From positions 1-12,621 of the forward strand of contig JAHWJQ010000046.1 of assembly GCA_019348305.1 (NCBI GenBank): a stretch of DNA of 12,621 bases, in the 5' to 3' direction. The position numbers and the translations under genes are program-made. The stretch is from Actinomycetota bacterium (GTDB taxonomy: Bacteria > Actinomycetota > Acidimicrobiia > Acidimicrobiales > CADCTF01). Shown piece after piece: positions 1 to 6,075 of the stretch. Numbering within the stretch: position 1 is the stretch's first letter; each line of letters opens with the position of its first letter. The notes below the pieces were generated by a model. The model searched no databases, was not told where the DNA came from, and worked only from the letters and a program-made list of their open reading frames with translations.

Positions 1-162
1 GGTGACGTCCTGCGGATGCTGACCCCAGGCGGTGGTGGTTGGGGCCAGCCATGATGTGCGCATCGCTGGCCTGAGTTTGAAGATCGATTGCCCTGATAGC
101 CGACGGTCGGCGTACGGTGTCGAGACGGCCTGCACGTCGCCGCGGTAACCCGGACGGCACAC

Positions 163-290
163 GTGGAGGAACGCGCCGGTCGGCTCGTTGCCGTGGCCGG
201 CAGACCGATTACCGACGACGAACGTGCTCGCGCTCATGGATGCCGGCCGTCGACCACCGGGCTGCTCGTCGACACCAGCGTGGCGGTTCC
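163..290 (+). pseudogene. Remnant of a first toxin-antitoxin module (antitoxin tail joined to the N-terminus of a PIN toxin)
   Basis: In frame 1 the translation holds a segment like an antitoxin C-terminus (GRPITDDERARA) followed at about 256-282 by GLLVDTSVAV. The latter is the classic first beta strand of a PIN-domain toxin, with its first catalytic Asp. After that the frame becomes Arg/Ser/Trp-rich with no PIN character, and recognisable antitoxin sequence resumes at 291 in another frame. I infer a truncated PIN gene whose remainder was lost, perhaps by deletion between two neighbouring vapBC-like modules. The piece is short, so chance resemblance is possible. Nothing convincing was found in 1-160 beyond a few short open frames. 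Confidence 0.35.
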
Positions 291-529
291 TTCAACGTCG
301 ACGCCGAGGTGGTGGCCCGGCTCGCCGAGCAGGCGGCGGCGGGAAGGGATGAGCCAGCAGGAGTCGATCCGCCGGATCCTCCGCTCGTCTCTCGCCCGCC
401 GAACTGCTGCTTCGCCGGCGGGAAACCGAACCGATGGCCGACGAGGAGTTCGCAGCGATCCGCCAGCGCGCTGCCAAGAATCGCAAGTCGGCGGTGGAGC
501 GCATCGGTGCACGACAGCGTCGTCGCTGA
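285..529 (+). pseudogene. Frameshifted RHH/VapB-type antitoxin
   Basis: The piece reads as one about 80-residue antitoxin only when three frames are joined. Frame 0 (from about 291) gives FNVDAEVVARLAEQAAA, frame 1 (about 340-385) gives EGMSQQESIRRILRS, and frame 2 (from about 389) gives LSPAELLLRRR and runs to a TGA at 527-529 through MADEEFAAIRQRAAKNRK. The first two pieces resemble the ribbon-helix-helix of VapB/FitA antitoxins and the last a basic toxin-binding tail. Apparent shifts lie at about 335-348 (one extra G in a GCGGCGGCGGGAAGGG tract) and about 380-392. The stop overlaps the PIN toxin start by 23 nt, normal for an intact antitoxin-toxin operon. Mutational decay and indel sequencing error are both possible. 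No clear start codon is left. Confidence 0.6.
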
Positions 530-869
530 CGCGGGCGGGCTTCTCGTCCTGGCGGGGCTGCTCCGGGGGCTCGGGCACGAGGTGGACGAGATCCTGGCGC
601 TCGACGCAACGTCGCTCCTGGTCGCCGAGTACCTCGCGCTCCGGCACGAGGGCGCGCCGCATCGGGCCTGTGCCGATTTCGCCAGCGTGGCCGGAGCCGT
701 TCGCGAATGGTTCCCGGTGGGAGCCGTGGCGATCGAAGCGGCCCTCGCGGCGAGGTCCGAAGACGTCGATGGGCACGCTGCCCTCGCGTTGGCGGAGTCC
801 CTCCGTACGCCGCTCGTCACGAGGAACGCCGAGATCCGCAGTCCATCGGTCCCCGTCCTGCACTGCTGA
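507..869 (+). CDS. PIN-domain ribonuclease toxin (VapC-like)
   Basis: This is a 120-residue frame with PIN-fold toxin features: an N-terminal strand VVADAGGLLVL (Asp8), LLVAEYLAL with Glu41, SEDVDGHAALALAE with Asp86/Asp88 at the usual third acidic position, and a final strand PLVTRNAEIRS. VapC toxins are known as Mg2+-dependent endoribonucleases acting on tRNA or rRNA. The fourth acidic residue, usually TRD/TAD, is Asn107 here, which may weaken metal binding. I chose the GTG at 507 because a GGAG (496-499) sits 7 nt upstream and because the 23-nt overlap with the antitoxin stop is typical of such operons. The same frame stays open upstream to 117, but that part is antitoxin DNA in the wrong frame. 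With its antitoxin broken, the toxin may be inactive or a relic. Confidence 0.6.
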   Translation: MHDSVVADAGGLLVLAGLLRGLGHEVDEILALDATSLLVAEYLALRHEGAPHRACADFASVAGAVREWFPVGAVAIEAALAARSEDVDGHAALALAESLRTPLVTRNAEIRSPSVPVLHC

Positions 870-888
870 CGGCCGTCGCCGGATTCAG

Positions 889-894
889 TAGCGT
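889..894 (+). promoter_or_regulatory. Putative -10 box (TAGCGT) for a leaderless transcript
   Basis: TAGCGT matches the actinobacterial -10 pattern TANNNT and lies 7 nt before the GTG at 902. No Shine-Dalgarno precedes that GTG. Transcription would then begin at or next to the start codon. No clear -35 is visible. Confidence 0.4.
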
Positions 895-901
895 CGGCGG
901 C

Positions 902-1288
902 GTGGGTATCGGGAGACGTCGACCACCCGGCGAGGAGTCGACGGACGTCGGTCCCAGCGGTCTCGAGGAGGCCGATGTCGTCGACTACGTGGTCGAGGAG
1001 GCCGACGGTGGCATCACGCTGCGGATGACCGAGACCCGTCCGTGGGACGGCGGAGCGGACCAGGTCGACCAGCTCATGGCCAAGCTCAACTCCTACGTGG
1101 CGTTCATCCAATCCGGCGACCTCGAGGCCGAGTTCCCCTCCGCCGCCGGCCGCCCCGTTCGCATCGTCCTCCAGTCGTGGCACATGCCTGAGGGCGAGGT
1201 CACCGACGCGCTCCCCACCATCCGAGACGGCCTCGCTGCCATGGGCGTCGACTTCGACGTCGAGGTGATAGGCGGTGCCGGTTGGTGA
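902..1288 (+). CDS. DUF6572-like protein, possible immunity or stress protein
   Basis: The 128-residue protein has a core from about residue 20: GLEEADVVDYVVEEADGG, LRMTETRPWDGG, QVDQLMAKLNSYVAFIQSGDL, then a short alpha/beta tail. This matches my memory of the DUF6572 family: an EADVVD opening, a beta hairpin ending in a W-D pair, then a helix with K-[IL]-N-x-Y-x-x-F-I-x-S-G. Function is unknown to me. Such proteins remind me of small immunity proteins, and this one converges on a toxin/immunity operon 12 nt away, but that role is inference. The frame is open further upstream over the PIN gene. I prefer GTG 902 because TAGCGT at 889-894 is correctly placed for a leaderless start and the family core begins just after it. 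Confidence 0.7.
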   Translation: MGIGRRRPPGEESTDVGPSGLEEADVVDYVVEEADGGITLRMTETRPWDGGADQVDQLMAKLNSYVAFIQSGDLEAEFPSAAGRPVRIVLQSWHMPEGEVTDALPTIRDGLAAMGVDFDVEVIGGAGW

Positions 1289-1300
1289 GCGGGCCGAGTC

Positions 1301-1939
1301 TCAGGAGTCGATCGTCTCGGCCCTGAAGCGCTGAGCGAACGCTCGCGTCCGCTTGGCGGCGTCGTCGTCGCGGGAGCCGAGTTCGGCGAGTGCGCGCTCG
1401 ACGGTGTCGAGCGCCTCGTCCACTCGTCCTAGGCGACGGAGGACCACCGCCCTCCGCAGAGGGGCCTCCCAGGGAAGGCCCATGCGAGGGTCGGACAGCG
1501 CGTCCAACAACGCGGGGAGGGAGTCGACCTTGGCAGCCAGGTCACGGCAGGTGTGGTCGATGGCCTGGGCCAGTCCGGTGAGGCGCCGCCGGTCCAAGAA
1601 GCCGATGTCGGTGATCGTCAGGTCGCGGCAGCGAGGGGACCACTGCTCGAGCGGCCCGAAGACGGTCGGGGCATACGCGGCGGCCTCCGGGTCGCCGGCC
1701 AGACGCGCCACCTCGGCCTGGGTCTCGGGGTGCCACACTCCGATGACGGGATGGAGGACCACGGGCTGGCCTGGTCGGTAGGCGTGGTTCAAGCCGACCC
1801 AGGACGAGAAGCCGTCTCTCAGCGGCCGGATGTGACCAGTACCGCCCGGAGCCTCGCCAAAGCCTCGCTCCCGGAGGTGCCCGACGAGGATGTCTAGGAC
1901 GCGGTCGCGCAGCGGCCCGGCGGCGGCTACCACTTCCAC
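1301..1939 (-). CDS. Probable immunity protein of the upstream ESX-type toxin
   Basis: The 212-residue soluble protein has no signal peptide or membrane segment. Residues 1-120 look alpha/beta (RDRVLDILVGHLRERGF, then DGFSSWVGLNHAYRPG and VVLHPVIGVWHPETQ). Residues 150-212 look like a TPR-type helical pair (APLRRAVVLRRLGRVDEALDTVERALAEL). I do not recognise a named family; the opening loosely resembles DUF4304-type immunity proteins. The start is GTG at 1939, lying inside the last codons of the toxin gene: the toxin stop TAG is at 1927-1929, so the genes overlap by 13 nt and are probably translationally coupled. The next gene after a polymorphic toxin is usually its immunity gene, so the assignment rests on position. 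It is convergent with the DUF6572-like gene 12 nt away. Confidence 0.6.
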   Translation of the reverse strand: MEVVAAAGPLRDRVLDILVGHLRERGFGEAPGGTGHIRPLRDGFSSWVGLNHAYRPGQPVVLHPVIGVWHPETQAEVARLAGDPEAAAYAPTVFGPLEQWSPRCRDLTITDIGFLDRRRLTGLAQAIDHTCRDLAAKVDSLPALLDALSDPRMGLPWEAPLRRAVVLRRLGRVDEALDTVERALAELGSRDDDAAKRTRAFAQRFRAETIDS

Positions 1940-2973
1940 TTGTGGATCGTCACGGGCATGGGCGGAACGGGCTGACCGGGAGGCAGTCCGGCGTCGGCGG
2001 CGTTGCGGCCGGCTGGGCGCCCGCCCACGGTCTGCAGCTCGCGGAAGCCGGGTCGCTGGTTCCTGGTGAACGTGGGCCGCCGCCCGGCCTGGGCGACCTT
2101 CGAGTCCGCCCAGCCGACTGTGCCGTCGGCGTTGCGGACGAAGAAGTCCGGCACCACCCGCCGGTTCGTCGCCCCCGAATAGACGGTGATGCGCCGGCCC
2201 AGGACAGTGCCGCCCTGCTGGCGAATGGCCTGGGCGGTGACGGCCTCGCCCAAGGTCCCCCGGCCGCTGTTCGTGAGGCGGGAAAGGTGGCGGGCCGAGG
2301 AGATGCCGGCCAGGGGACCGCCCAGCCCGGCGCCGAAGGCACCCGAGGCGAACACCTCGTTCATGCTGAAGCCGTCGAGGGGGTCGTGGTTGTCGCTGAA
2401 GGCGGCATTGCTGCCAAGTTGCACCGTCAGGTTGACGGCCATGCTCTCGATGGCGGCGAAGCCACCCACGATGACCACCCGCGAGACGATGGTGGCGGCC
2501 CGAAGGCCCAGGTTGAGGCAGAGTTGTCCGGCGATGTAGATCAAGCGGGCCGTCGTGGCTGTCGCCGCGGCGGCGCTGAGGCCGGCGGTGAAGAAGGCCA
2601 ACCCGACGCCGATGGCCACCGAGGCAGCGATCTCTGCCGCCAACTGCAGGATCTGCTCGCGCACCTCGTCGACGGCGTCGGCGAACTCGTCCAGCGCGTC
2701 AGCCATCTGCCGGCAGGCGGCGGCCACCGACACGGTGTCGCGGCTCACGTCGGCCCAGAAGTCGGTGAAGTTCTCGATGGCCTGCCCGCGGTTGATCGAC
2801 GACACCCGGCGCGCCGCGCCGTCGAGGTTCTCGCGGGTTGCCTCGAGTGCGTCGGCCATGTCGCGCCACGCCCCCGCCGCCTCTCGCAGCTCGCCCGGGT
2901 CGCCGGCCGGCCACTGGAGCCCGAATTCGACGACTTCGATGGGGTCTTCTTCGACGGTTTGGGTGTCGCTCAT
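1927..2973 (-). CDS. WXG/CpnT-like N-domain polymorphic toxin with C-terminal PD-(D/E)XK-type nuclease domain
   Basis: The protein has 348 residues. Residues 15-110 form a helical hairpin like the N-terminal domain of CpnT-type type VII secretion toxins (LQWPAGDPGELREAAGAWRD, then CRQMADALDEFADAVDEVRE). Residues 112-190 hold hydrophobic Ala/Gly-rich helices that may help cross a membrane. Residues 235-315 look like a restriction-endonuclease fold: Glu243 in GRGTLGEA, Pro275-Asp276 in VVPDFFVRN, then Asp290-Ser-Lys292 in GWADSK, followed by TFTRNQRPGF. That spacing is expected of a metal-dependent DNase or RNase. Known systems place the toxin domain at the C-terminus, followed by the immunity gene. 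The ATG overlaps the WXG100 gene stop by 4 nt (ATGA). No strong Shine-Dalgarno is seen, which fits coupled translation. Target, secretion and toxicity are inferred. Confidence 0.75.
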   Translation of the reverse strand: MSDTQTVEEDPIEVVEFGLQWPAGDPGELREAAGAWRDMADALEATRENLDGAARRVSSINRGQAIENFTDFWADVSRDTVSVAAACRQMADALDEFADAVDEVREQILQLAAEIAASVAIGVGLAFFTAGLSAAAATATTARLIYIAGQLCLNLGLRAATIVSRVVIVGGFAAIESMAVNLTVQLGSNAAFSDNHDPLDGFSMNEVFASGAFGAGLGGPLAGISSARHLSRLTNSGRGTLGEAVTAQAIRQQGGTVLGRRITVYSGATNRRVVPDFFVRNADGTVGWADSKVAQAGRRPTFTRNQRPGFRELQTVGGRPAGRNAADAGLPPGQPVPPMPVTIHKWKW

Positions 2974-3275
2974 GGGCGATCAGTCCGCGACGCGTCATCG
3001 GCCCGCTCGTAGCGGTCGGCCATGGCGTCGAGACCGGCGGCCACGTTCCCCAGTCCGCCAGCCAGTCTCTCGATGGTCGCCAGCAGCTCCCGGGCGTTTG
3101 GCTCGTACTGGCTGGCGAAGGCCCGGCCCGGCTCGTCGTTGCCCCAGGGCTCTCCCACGCCGTCCAGCCTGGACCTCAACCGCTCGGCGGAATCGGCTAG
3201 CCGGGGCGCCTCGCTACGCCACGTGGACGCCGCGTCTCGAATCGAAGCCGGCTCGACATCGAAGTCTCGGCCCAT
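2970..3275 (-). CDS. WXG100 family (ESX/type VII) secretion partner
   Basis: The 101-residue helical-hairpin protein has the turn motif EPWGNDEPGRAF at residues 42-53 (Trp44-Gly45 in the WXG position) and a second helix rich in Leu/Ala. Near the C-terminus RYERAD supplies Tyr89 and Asp93, matching the YxxxD/E type VII export signal. Family members are secreted as dimers and can chaperone larger LXG/WXG toxins, so it probably pairs with the toxin encoded 4 nt overlapping downstream. The frame extends upstream to an ATG at 3320, but ATG 3275 has a good Shine-Dalgarno (GGGAGGA ending 6 nt before it) and gives the usual family length of about 100 residues. No ESX membrane or ATPase genes are in the window, so the secretion machine must be encoded elsewhere. 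Confidence 0.75.
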   Translation of the reverse strand: MGRDFDVEPASIRDAASTWRSEAPRLADSAERLRSRLDGVGEPWGNDEPGRAFASQYEPNARELLATIERLAGGLGNVAAGLDAMADRYERADDASRTDRP

Positions 3276-3303
3276 GCGGATCCTCCCGACGCTCTGTCGA
3301 CCG

Positions 3304-3309
3304 AGCTTA
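3304..3309 (-). promoter_or_regulatory. Weak -10 candidate (TAAGCT) for the toxin operon
   Basis: On the minus strand TAAGCT (TANNNT type) lies 28 nt before the ATG at 3275 and upstream of its GGGAGGA ribosome binding site, giving a plausible leader of about 20 nt. No well-placed -35 was found, so this is tentative. Confidence 0.25.
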
Positions 3310-3388
3310 AACCTCGACATCCCACCGCTACCATGCCAAGTGCCCTATGGCTTCGCCGTCAGCCCCGCCGATGTGGTGCTCCTGACCG

Positions 3389-4015
3389 GTGGGTCGACTG
3401 AGGCACTGCTTCGTGGCAGTGCTCGCCTCCCTCGCAACGGCCGGCTGCGGATCGGGCTCGGAGCCCCGGTCCATCGCTGAGCAACAGCCGTTGAGCGGCG
3501 TGTCGTTCGAGGCGTCGGTGAAGAGGGCCGCCGGCGTGCTCGACGTCTCCTACCGCCTGTCCAACGATTCCGGAGCGAGCCTGCTGGTCCTGAACCGCGT
3601 GCCGGCGAAGGAGGCCCCGGCGGGCACGCCGCTGGCGACCGACCCGGCCCAGGTGTACGTCACCCATCGCGGCGGGGGCCTGGTGGAGCTGGCCAAGCGC
3701 ACCTTCACCCGTCCCGAGGGAGTGGAGCTGTACGCCCCATGGGAGATCGAGATGACCGTTCTCGGCTCTGGGCACACCCTGGAGGAGAGCTTCGCGGTGC
3801 CGCTCCCGCTCGAGGGCCGCTCGCTGTACCCCGAACACGACGGCGGCCTCGCCCAGCTCCCTGACCCGGTGGAGACGGTCGTGTTCTGCGTCGGCGTGGT
3901 TCCGCCCCCCCGGAGTCTGACTGTGGGTGAACACGGCAGCGTGTCTCGGGCCGGCCACGGCCTGCGGGGCCAGCGGCTCTTGTGCAGCGACGAAGTCGAC
4001 GTCCGGGCAGCCTGA
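3389..4015 (+). CDS. Putative secreted lipoprotein of unknown function
   Basis: The 208-residue protein opens with a lipoprotein signal peptide: basic residues (GRLRH), a hydrophobic stretch (CFVAVLASLATAG) and a lipobox ending TAGC at residues 17-20, followed by GSGSEPRS. It should be lipidated at Cys20 and anchored outside the cytoplasmic membrane. The mature part looks mostly beta (VSFEASVKRAAGVLDVSYRLSNDSGASLLVLNRV), like an Ig-like extracellular fold, with HTLEESFAVPLPLEGRSLYP near the middle and two more Cys (residues 172 and 198). I do not recognise the family. The start is GTG at 3389, the first start after an in-frame TGA at 3383, and only a weak ribosome binding site is visible. It is divergent from the ESX toxin operon; no functional link is shown. 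Confidence 0.65.
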   Translation: MGRLRHCFVAVLASLATAGCGSGSEPRSIAEQQPLSGVSFEASVKRAAGVLDVSYRLSNDSGASLLVLNRVPAKEAPAGTPLATDPAQVYVTHRGGGLVELAKRTFTRPEGVELYAPWEIEMTVLGSGHTLEESFAVPLPLEGRSLYPEHDGGLAQLPDPVETVVFCVGVVPPPRSLTVGEHGSVSRAGHGLRGQRLLCSDEVDVRAA

Positions 4016-4036
4016 ACGTCGCCATGCGACGTTCAG
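4012..4036. terminator. Perfect hairpin between convergent genes, likely bidirectional terminator
   Basis: CTGAACGTCG and CGACGTTCAG form a perfect 10-bp stem around the 5-nt loop CCATG. The left arm contains the TGA stop of the lipoprotein gene. The CBS gene ends at 4075 on the opposite strand, so the hairpin sits where both transcripts should end. It has no U-tract on either side, in line with the U-less terminators often proposed for GC-rich actinobacteria. Confidence 0.6.
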
Positions 4037-4074
4037 CTTGCCCAAAGCGCCGGCGAGCGCCCCGAGCCCGCCGG

Positions 4075-4464
4075 TCAGGTCTGTAGCCCGCGCTCCTGGA
4101 GCAGGCCGACCACCAGGTCGCGCATGGAGAACACCCCCATGAGGTTGCCCTCGTCGTCGACGACGGCCAGGTGGCGAAACCCCTTGTCCCTCATGATGCG
4201 GGCCGCTTCGATCACGTCGGTGGAGGGCGGCACCGTCTTCACGCCCTTGAGGACGCAGTCGGCCACGGTGACGGCGCCGGGATCGACGTCCCTCGCGATC
4301 ACCCGAAGGGCGTCGCGGTCGGTGATCATCCCTGTGGGCTTCCCGTCGGCCATCACGACGGCCGACCCGACACCGCGTTCCATCATCCAGACGGCCGCGT
4401 CTCTCAGGCTGTCGCTCTTTTCCACCGTCAGCACTGCCCGGGTGATGAGCGGCTCGATCTCCAT
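4075..4464 (-). CDS. Tandem CBS-domain protein
   Basis: The 129-residue protein consists almost wholly of two CBS motifs (a Bateman module). CBS1 spans about residues 8-57, with the signature GKPTGMITDRDALRV. CBS2 spans about 68-122, with RHLAVVDDEGNLMGVFSMRDL. Such modules bind adenosine nucleotides or related ligands in the cleft between repeats and regulate a partner; this one has no fused catalytic domain, so its partner is unknown. The ATG at 4464 is preceded 8 nt upstream by TAGAGT (4473-4478, minus), suggesting a leaderless transcript. It is divergent from the NuoF-like gene with 107 bp between start codons, so co-regulation is possible but not shown. Confidence 0.88.
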   Translation of the reverse strand: MEIEPLITRAVLTVEKSDSLRDAAVWMMERGVGSAVVMADGKPTGMITDRDALRVIARDVDPGAVTVADCVLKGVKTVPPSTDVIEAARIMRDKGFRHLAVVDDEGNLMGVFSMRDLVVGLLQERGLQT

Positions 4465-4472
4465 GGACGGGC

Positions 4473-4478
4473 ACTCTA
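4473..4478 (-). promoter_or_regulatory. Putative -10 box (TAGAGT) of the CBS gene
   Basis: On the minus strand TAGAGT matches TANNNT and is followed by 8 nt and the ATG at 4464, with no Shine-Dalgarno between. This fits leaderless transcription. Confidence 0.4.
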
Positions 4479-4559
4479 ACCACGGCCGGTTCTCGGAGCC
4501 GCTTCTCGCTGGAGCGCGGCCTAGGTTGTGAACGTGAACGCAATCACAGGGTGGGCGGG

Positions 4560-4565
4560 TAGTAT
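4560..4565 (+). promoter_or_regulatory. Putative -10 box (TAGTAT) of the NuoF-like gene
   Basis: TAGTAT is followed by six bases (CGGTTC) and then the ATG at 4572, with no Shine-Dalgarno. The spacing predicts a transcript starting at the A of the start codon. Upstream, 4528-4539 carries a tandem GTGAACGTGAAC that might be part of an operator. Confidence 0.5.
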
Positions 4566-4571
4566 CGGTTC

Positions 4572-5981
4572 ATGACGCTCGTGCACCGTGTCCTGTACAC
4601 GAGGCCGATCATCTCGATGCACGACCACATCGCCCGGGGAGGCGGAAAGGGGATCCGGGCGGCCAACCGCATGGAGCCCCAGGCCATCATCGACCGGGTG
4701 CTGGAATCGGGGCTCAGGGGCCGGGGTGGAGCGGGCTTCCCCGCCGGCCGCAAGTGGCAGACGGTGGCGGCGAACCGCACGGCGGAGACGCCGGCGACGG
4801 TGATCGTCAACGCTGCCGAGGGCGAGCCCGGCACCTTCAAGGACCGCACGATCCTGCGCCGGAACCCCTACCTGGTGGTGGAGGGGGCGATCATCGCCGC
4901 CCGGGCGGTGGGGGCCGACCTCATCATCTTCGCCATGAAGCGATCCTTCGGCGGTGAGGTCGACCGTATGCGGTCGGCCATCGAAGAGGCCGAGGACGTG
5001 GGCTGGAGCGACGGCCTGCAGCTCGAGGTGTTCGAAGGCCCCGACGAGTACCTCTACGGCGAGGAGAGCGCGCTGCTCGAGACCATCGACGGGCGGTGGC
5101 CGTTCCCGCGGATCGTTCCCACGTTCCGCCGTGGCCTGCAGTCCGCCGCCGCCGTCGACGAGCCCGCCCCGCCGGCGCTGGTCAACAACACCGAGACCCT
5201 GGCCAACGTGTCGCGCATCGTGGCCCGGGGGCCGGCCTGGTTCCGTACGGTGGGCACCGAGCAGTCGCCGGGCACGATGGTCTGCACGGTGACGGGAAGT
5301 ACCCGCCGACATGGCGTCGGCGAGGTGCGGATGGGGACCCCGCTGCGCGAGGTGATCGAGGCCATCGGCGGAGGGCCCCAGCGGGGCCGCACCATCAAAG
5401 CGGTGCTGTCAGGGGTGGCCAACGGGATTATCACCGAGTCGATGCTCGACGCGCCGGTGAGCTACGAGGGCCTCGCCTCGGTGGGCAGTGGTCTCGGCTC
5501 GGGGGCGTTCATCGTCTTCGACGACACCGTGGACATGACCGCCGTCGCCGCCGGCGTGGCCCGCTTTCTTGCCATCGAGTCGTGCGGCCAGTGCTCGCCC
5601 TGCAAGCTCGACGGCCTCACCCTCACCCGCTCCCTGGTCAAGGTGAGCGCCTCGGAGGCGGTCAGCCACGACTACGACGTCATCCGCAAGCGCCTGGGCA
5701 CCGTGGCCGAACGATCGCGCTGCTACCTGGCCACCCAGCAGGAGCTGGTCATCACCAGCATCATCGAGCACTTCGAGCACGAGGTGGCGGCCCACTTGTC
5801 GGGGGGCGCCCCCGCGGTGGAGCCCGAGCTCATCGCCGAGCTCATCGACATCCGGGCGGGCCGGGCCGTGCTCGACGACCGCCATCGGCACAAGCAGCCG
5901 GACTGGTCGTACAACAAGAACGACTCGGGAACCGTCCCCGTGGAGCTGTACTCCGGGGCCAGGCCGCCGTGGCAGGCATGA
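4572..5981 (+). CDS. Stand-alone NuoF-like flavoprotein (complex I 51 kDa family; NADH:acceptor oxidoreductase)
   Basis: The 469-residue protein has the full set of complex I 51 kDa motifs: the Gly-rich loop GRGGAGFPAGRKW (50-62) and NAAEGEPGTFKDR (80-92) for NADH and FMN, EYLYGEESALLETIDG (159-174), and a 4Fe-4S site with Cys338, Cys341 and Cys344 in ESCGQCSPCK plus Cys384 in RSRCYL. Family members take hydride from NADH to FMN and pass electrons to Fe-S centres. No nuoE or other nuo genes flank it, so it is probably not the respiratory complex subunit but belongs with a hydrogenase, formate dehydrogenase or other soluble oxidoreductase. The C-terminal extension of about 50 residues (to ARPPWQA) lacks extra ferredoxin-type Cys clusters. 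The start at 4572 is supported by the -10 box six bases upstream. Confidence 0.88.
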   Translation: MTLVHRVLYTRPIISMHDHIARGGGKGIRAANRMEPQAIIDRVLESGLRGRGGAGFPAGRKWQTVAANRTAETPATVIVNAAEGEPGTFKDRTILRRNPYLVVEGAIIAARAVGADLIIFAMKRSFGGEVDRMRSAIEEAEDVGWSDGLQLEVFEGPDEYLYGEESALLETIDGRWPFPRIVPTFRRGLQSAAAVDEPAPPALVNNTETLANVSRIVARGPAWFRTVGTEQSPGTMVCTVTGSTRRHGVGEVRMGTPLREVIEAIGGGPQRGRTIKAVLSGVANGIITESMLDAPVSYEGLASVGSGLGSGAFIVFDDTVDMTAVAAGVARFLAIESCGQCSPCKLDGLTLTRSLVKVSASEAVSHDYDVIRKRLGTVAERSRCYLATQQELVITSIIEHFEHEVAAHLSGGAPAVEPELIAELIDIRAGRAVLDDRHRHKQPDWSYNKNDSGTVPVELYSGARPPWQA

Positions 5982-6075
5982 AGAAAACCAAAAACCCCTG
6001 AACTCGCGCTGAATTTTACAAGTAGTGGGTACACACGCACTCTGTATGGCACCATTCGTGCACGGAGAGTGATTG
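5982..6075 (+). promoter_or_regulatory. AT-richer intergenic leader upstream of the GGDEF/HD-GYP gene
   Basis: This 94-bp gap is clearly richer in A/T than its surroundings (AAGAAAACCAAAAACCCC, GAATTTTACAAGTAGTG). TTTACA at 6015-6020 could be a -35 and TCTGTAT at 6041-6047 a -10, but their spacing is not optimal. GGAGAG at 6064-6069 is a good ribosome binding site for the ATG at 6076. No c-di-GMP riboswitch fold was recognised. Confidence 0.35.

Noticed and set aside
1942..3012. A 356-codon plus-strand frame opposite the WXG/nuclease toxin
   Set aside because: It is antisense to the toxin, which has convincing domains, operon overlaps and a partner gene.
3359..4543. A 394-codon minus-strand frame covering the CBS gene and the lipoprotein
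   Set aside because: The CBS protein lies in another minus frame with full motifs, and the lipobox protein on the plus strand. The long frame is Arg/His-rich shadow.
4526..4549. CRP-like palindrome TGTGA...TCACA upstream of the NuoF-like gene
   Set aside because: The half-sites are separated by 12 nt instead of the 6 expected for CRP, and most inner positions do not pair. A tandem GTGAAC repeat is all that can be stated.
4572..5981. Assignment as the respiratory complex I subunit nuoF itself
   Set aside because: Motifs fit the family, but no other nuo genes are adjacent, so a specific gene symbol is not justified.
5978..6001. A seven-codon ORF (MKKTKNP) overlapping the NuoF stop by ATGA
   Set aside because: It has no ribosome binding site of its own and is too short to separate from chance; there is no attenuator structure after it.
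5982..6075. Possible c-di-GMP riboswitch before the GGDEF/HD-GYP gene
   Set aside because: The gap is only 94 bp and shows neither the GEMM-type core nor paired stems that I could recognise.
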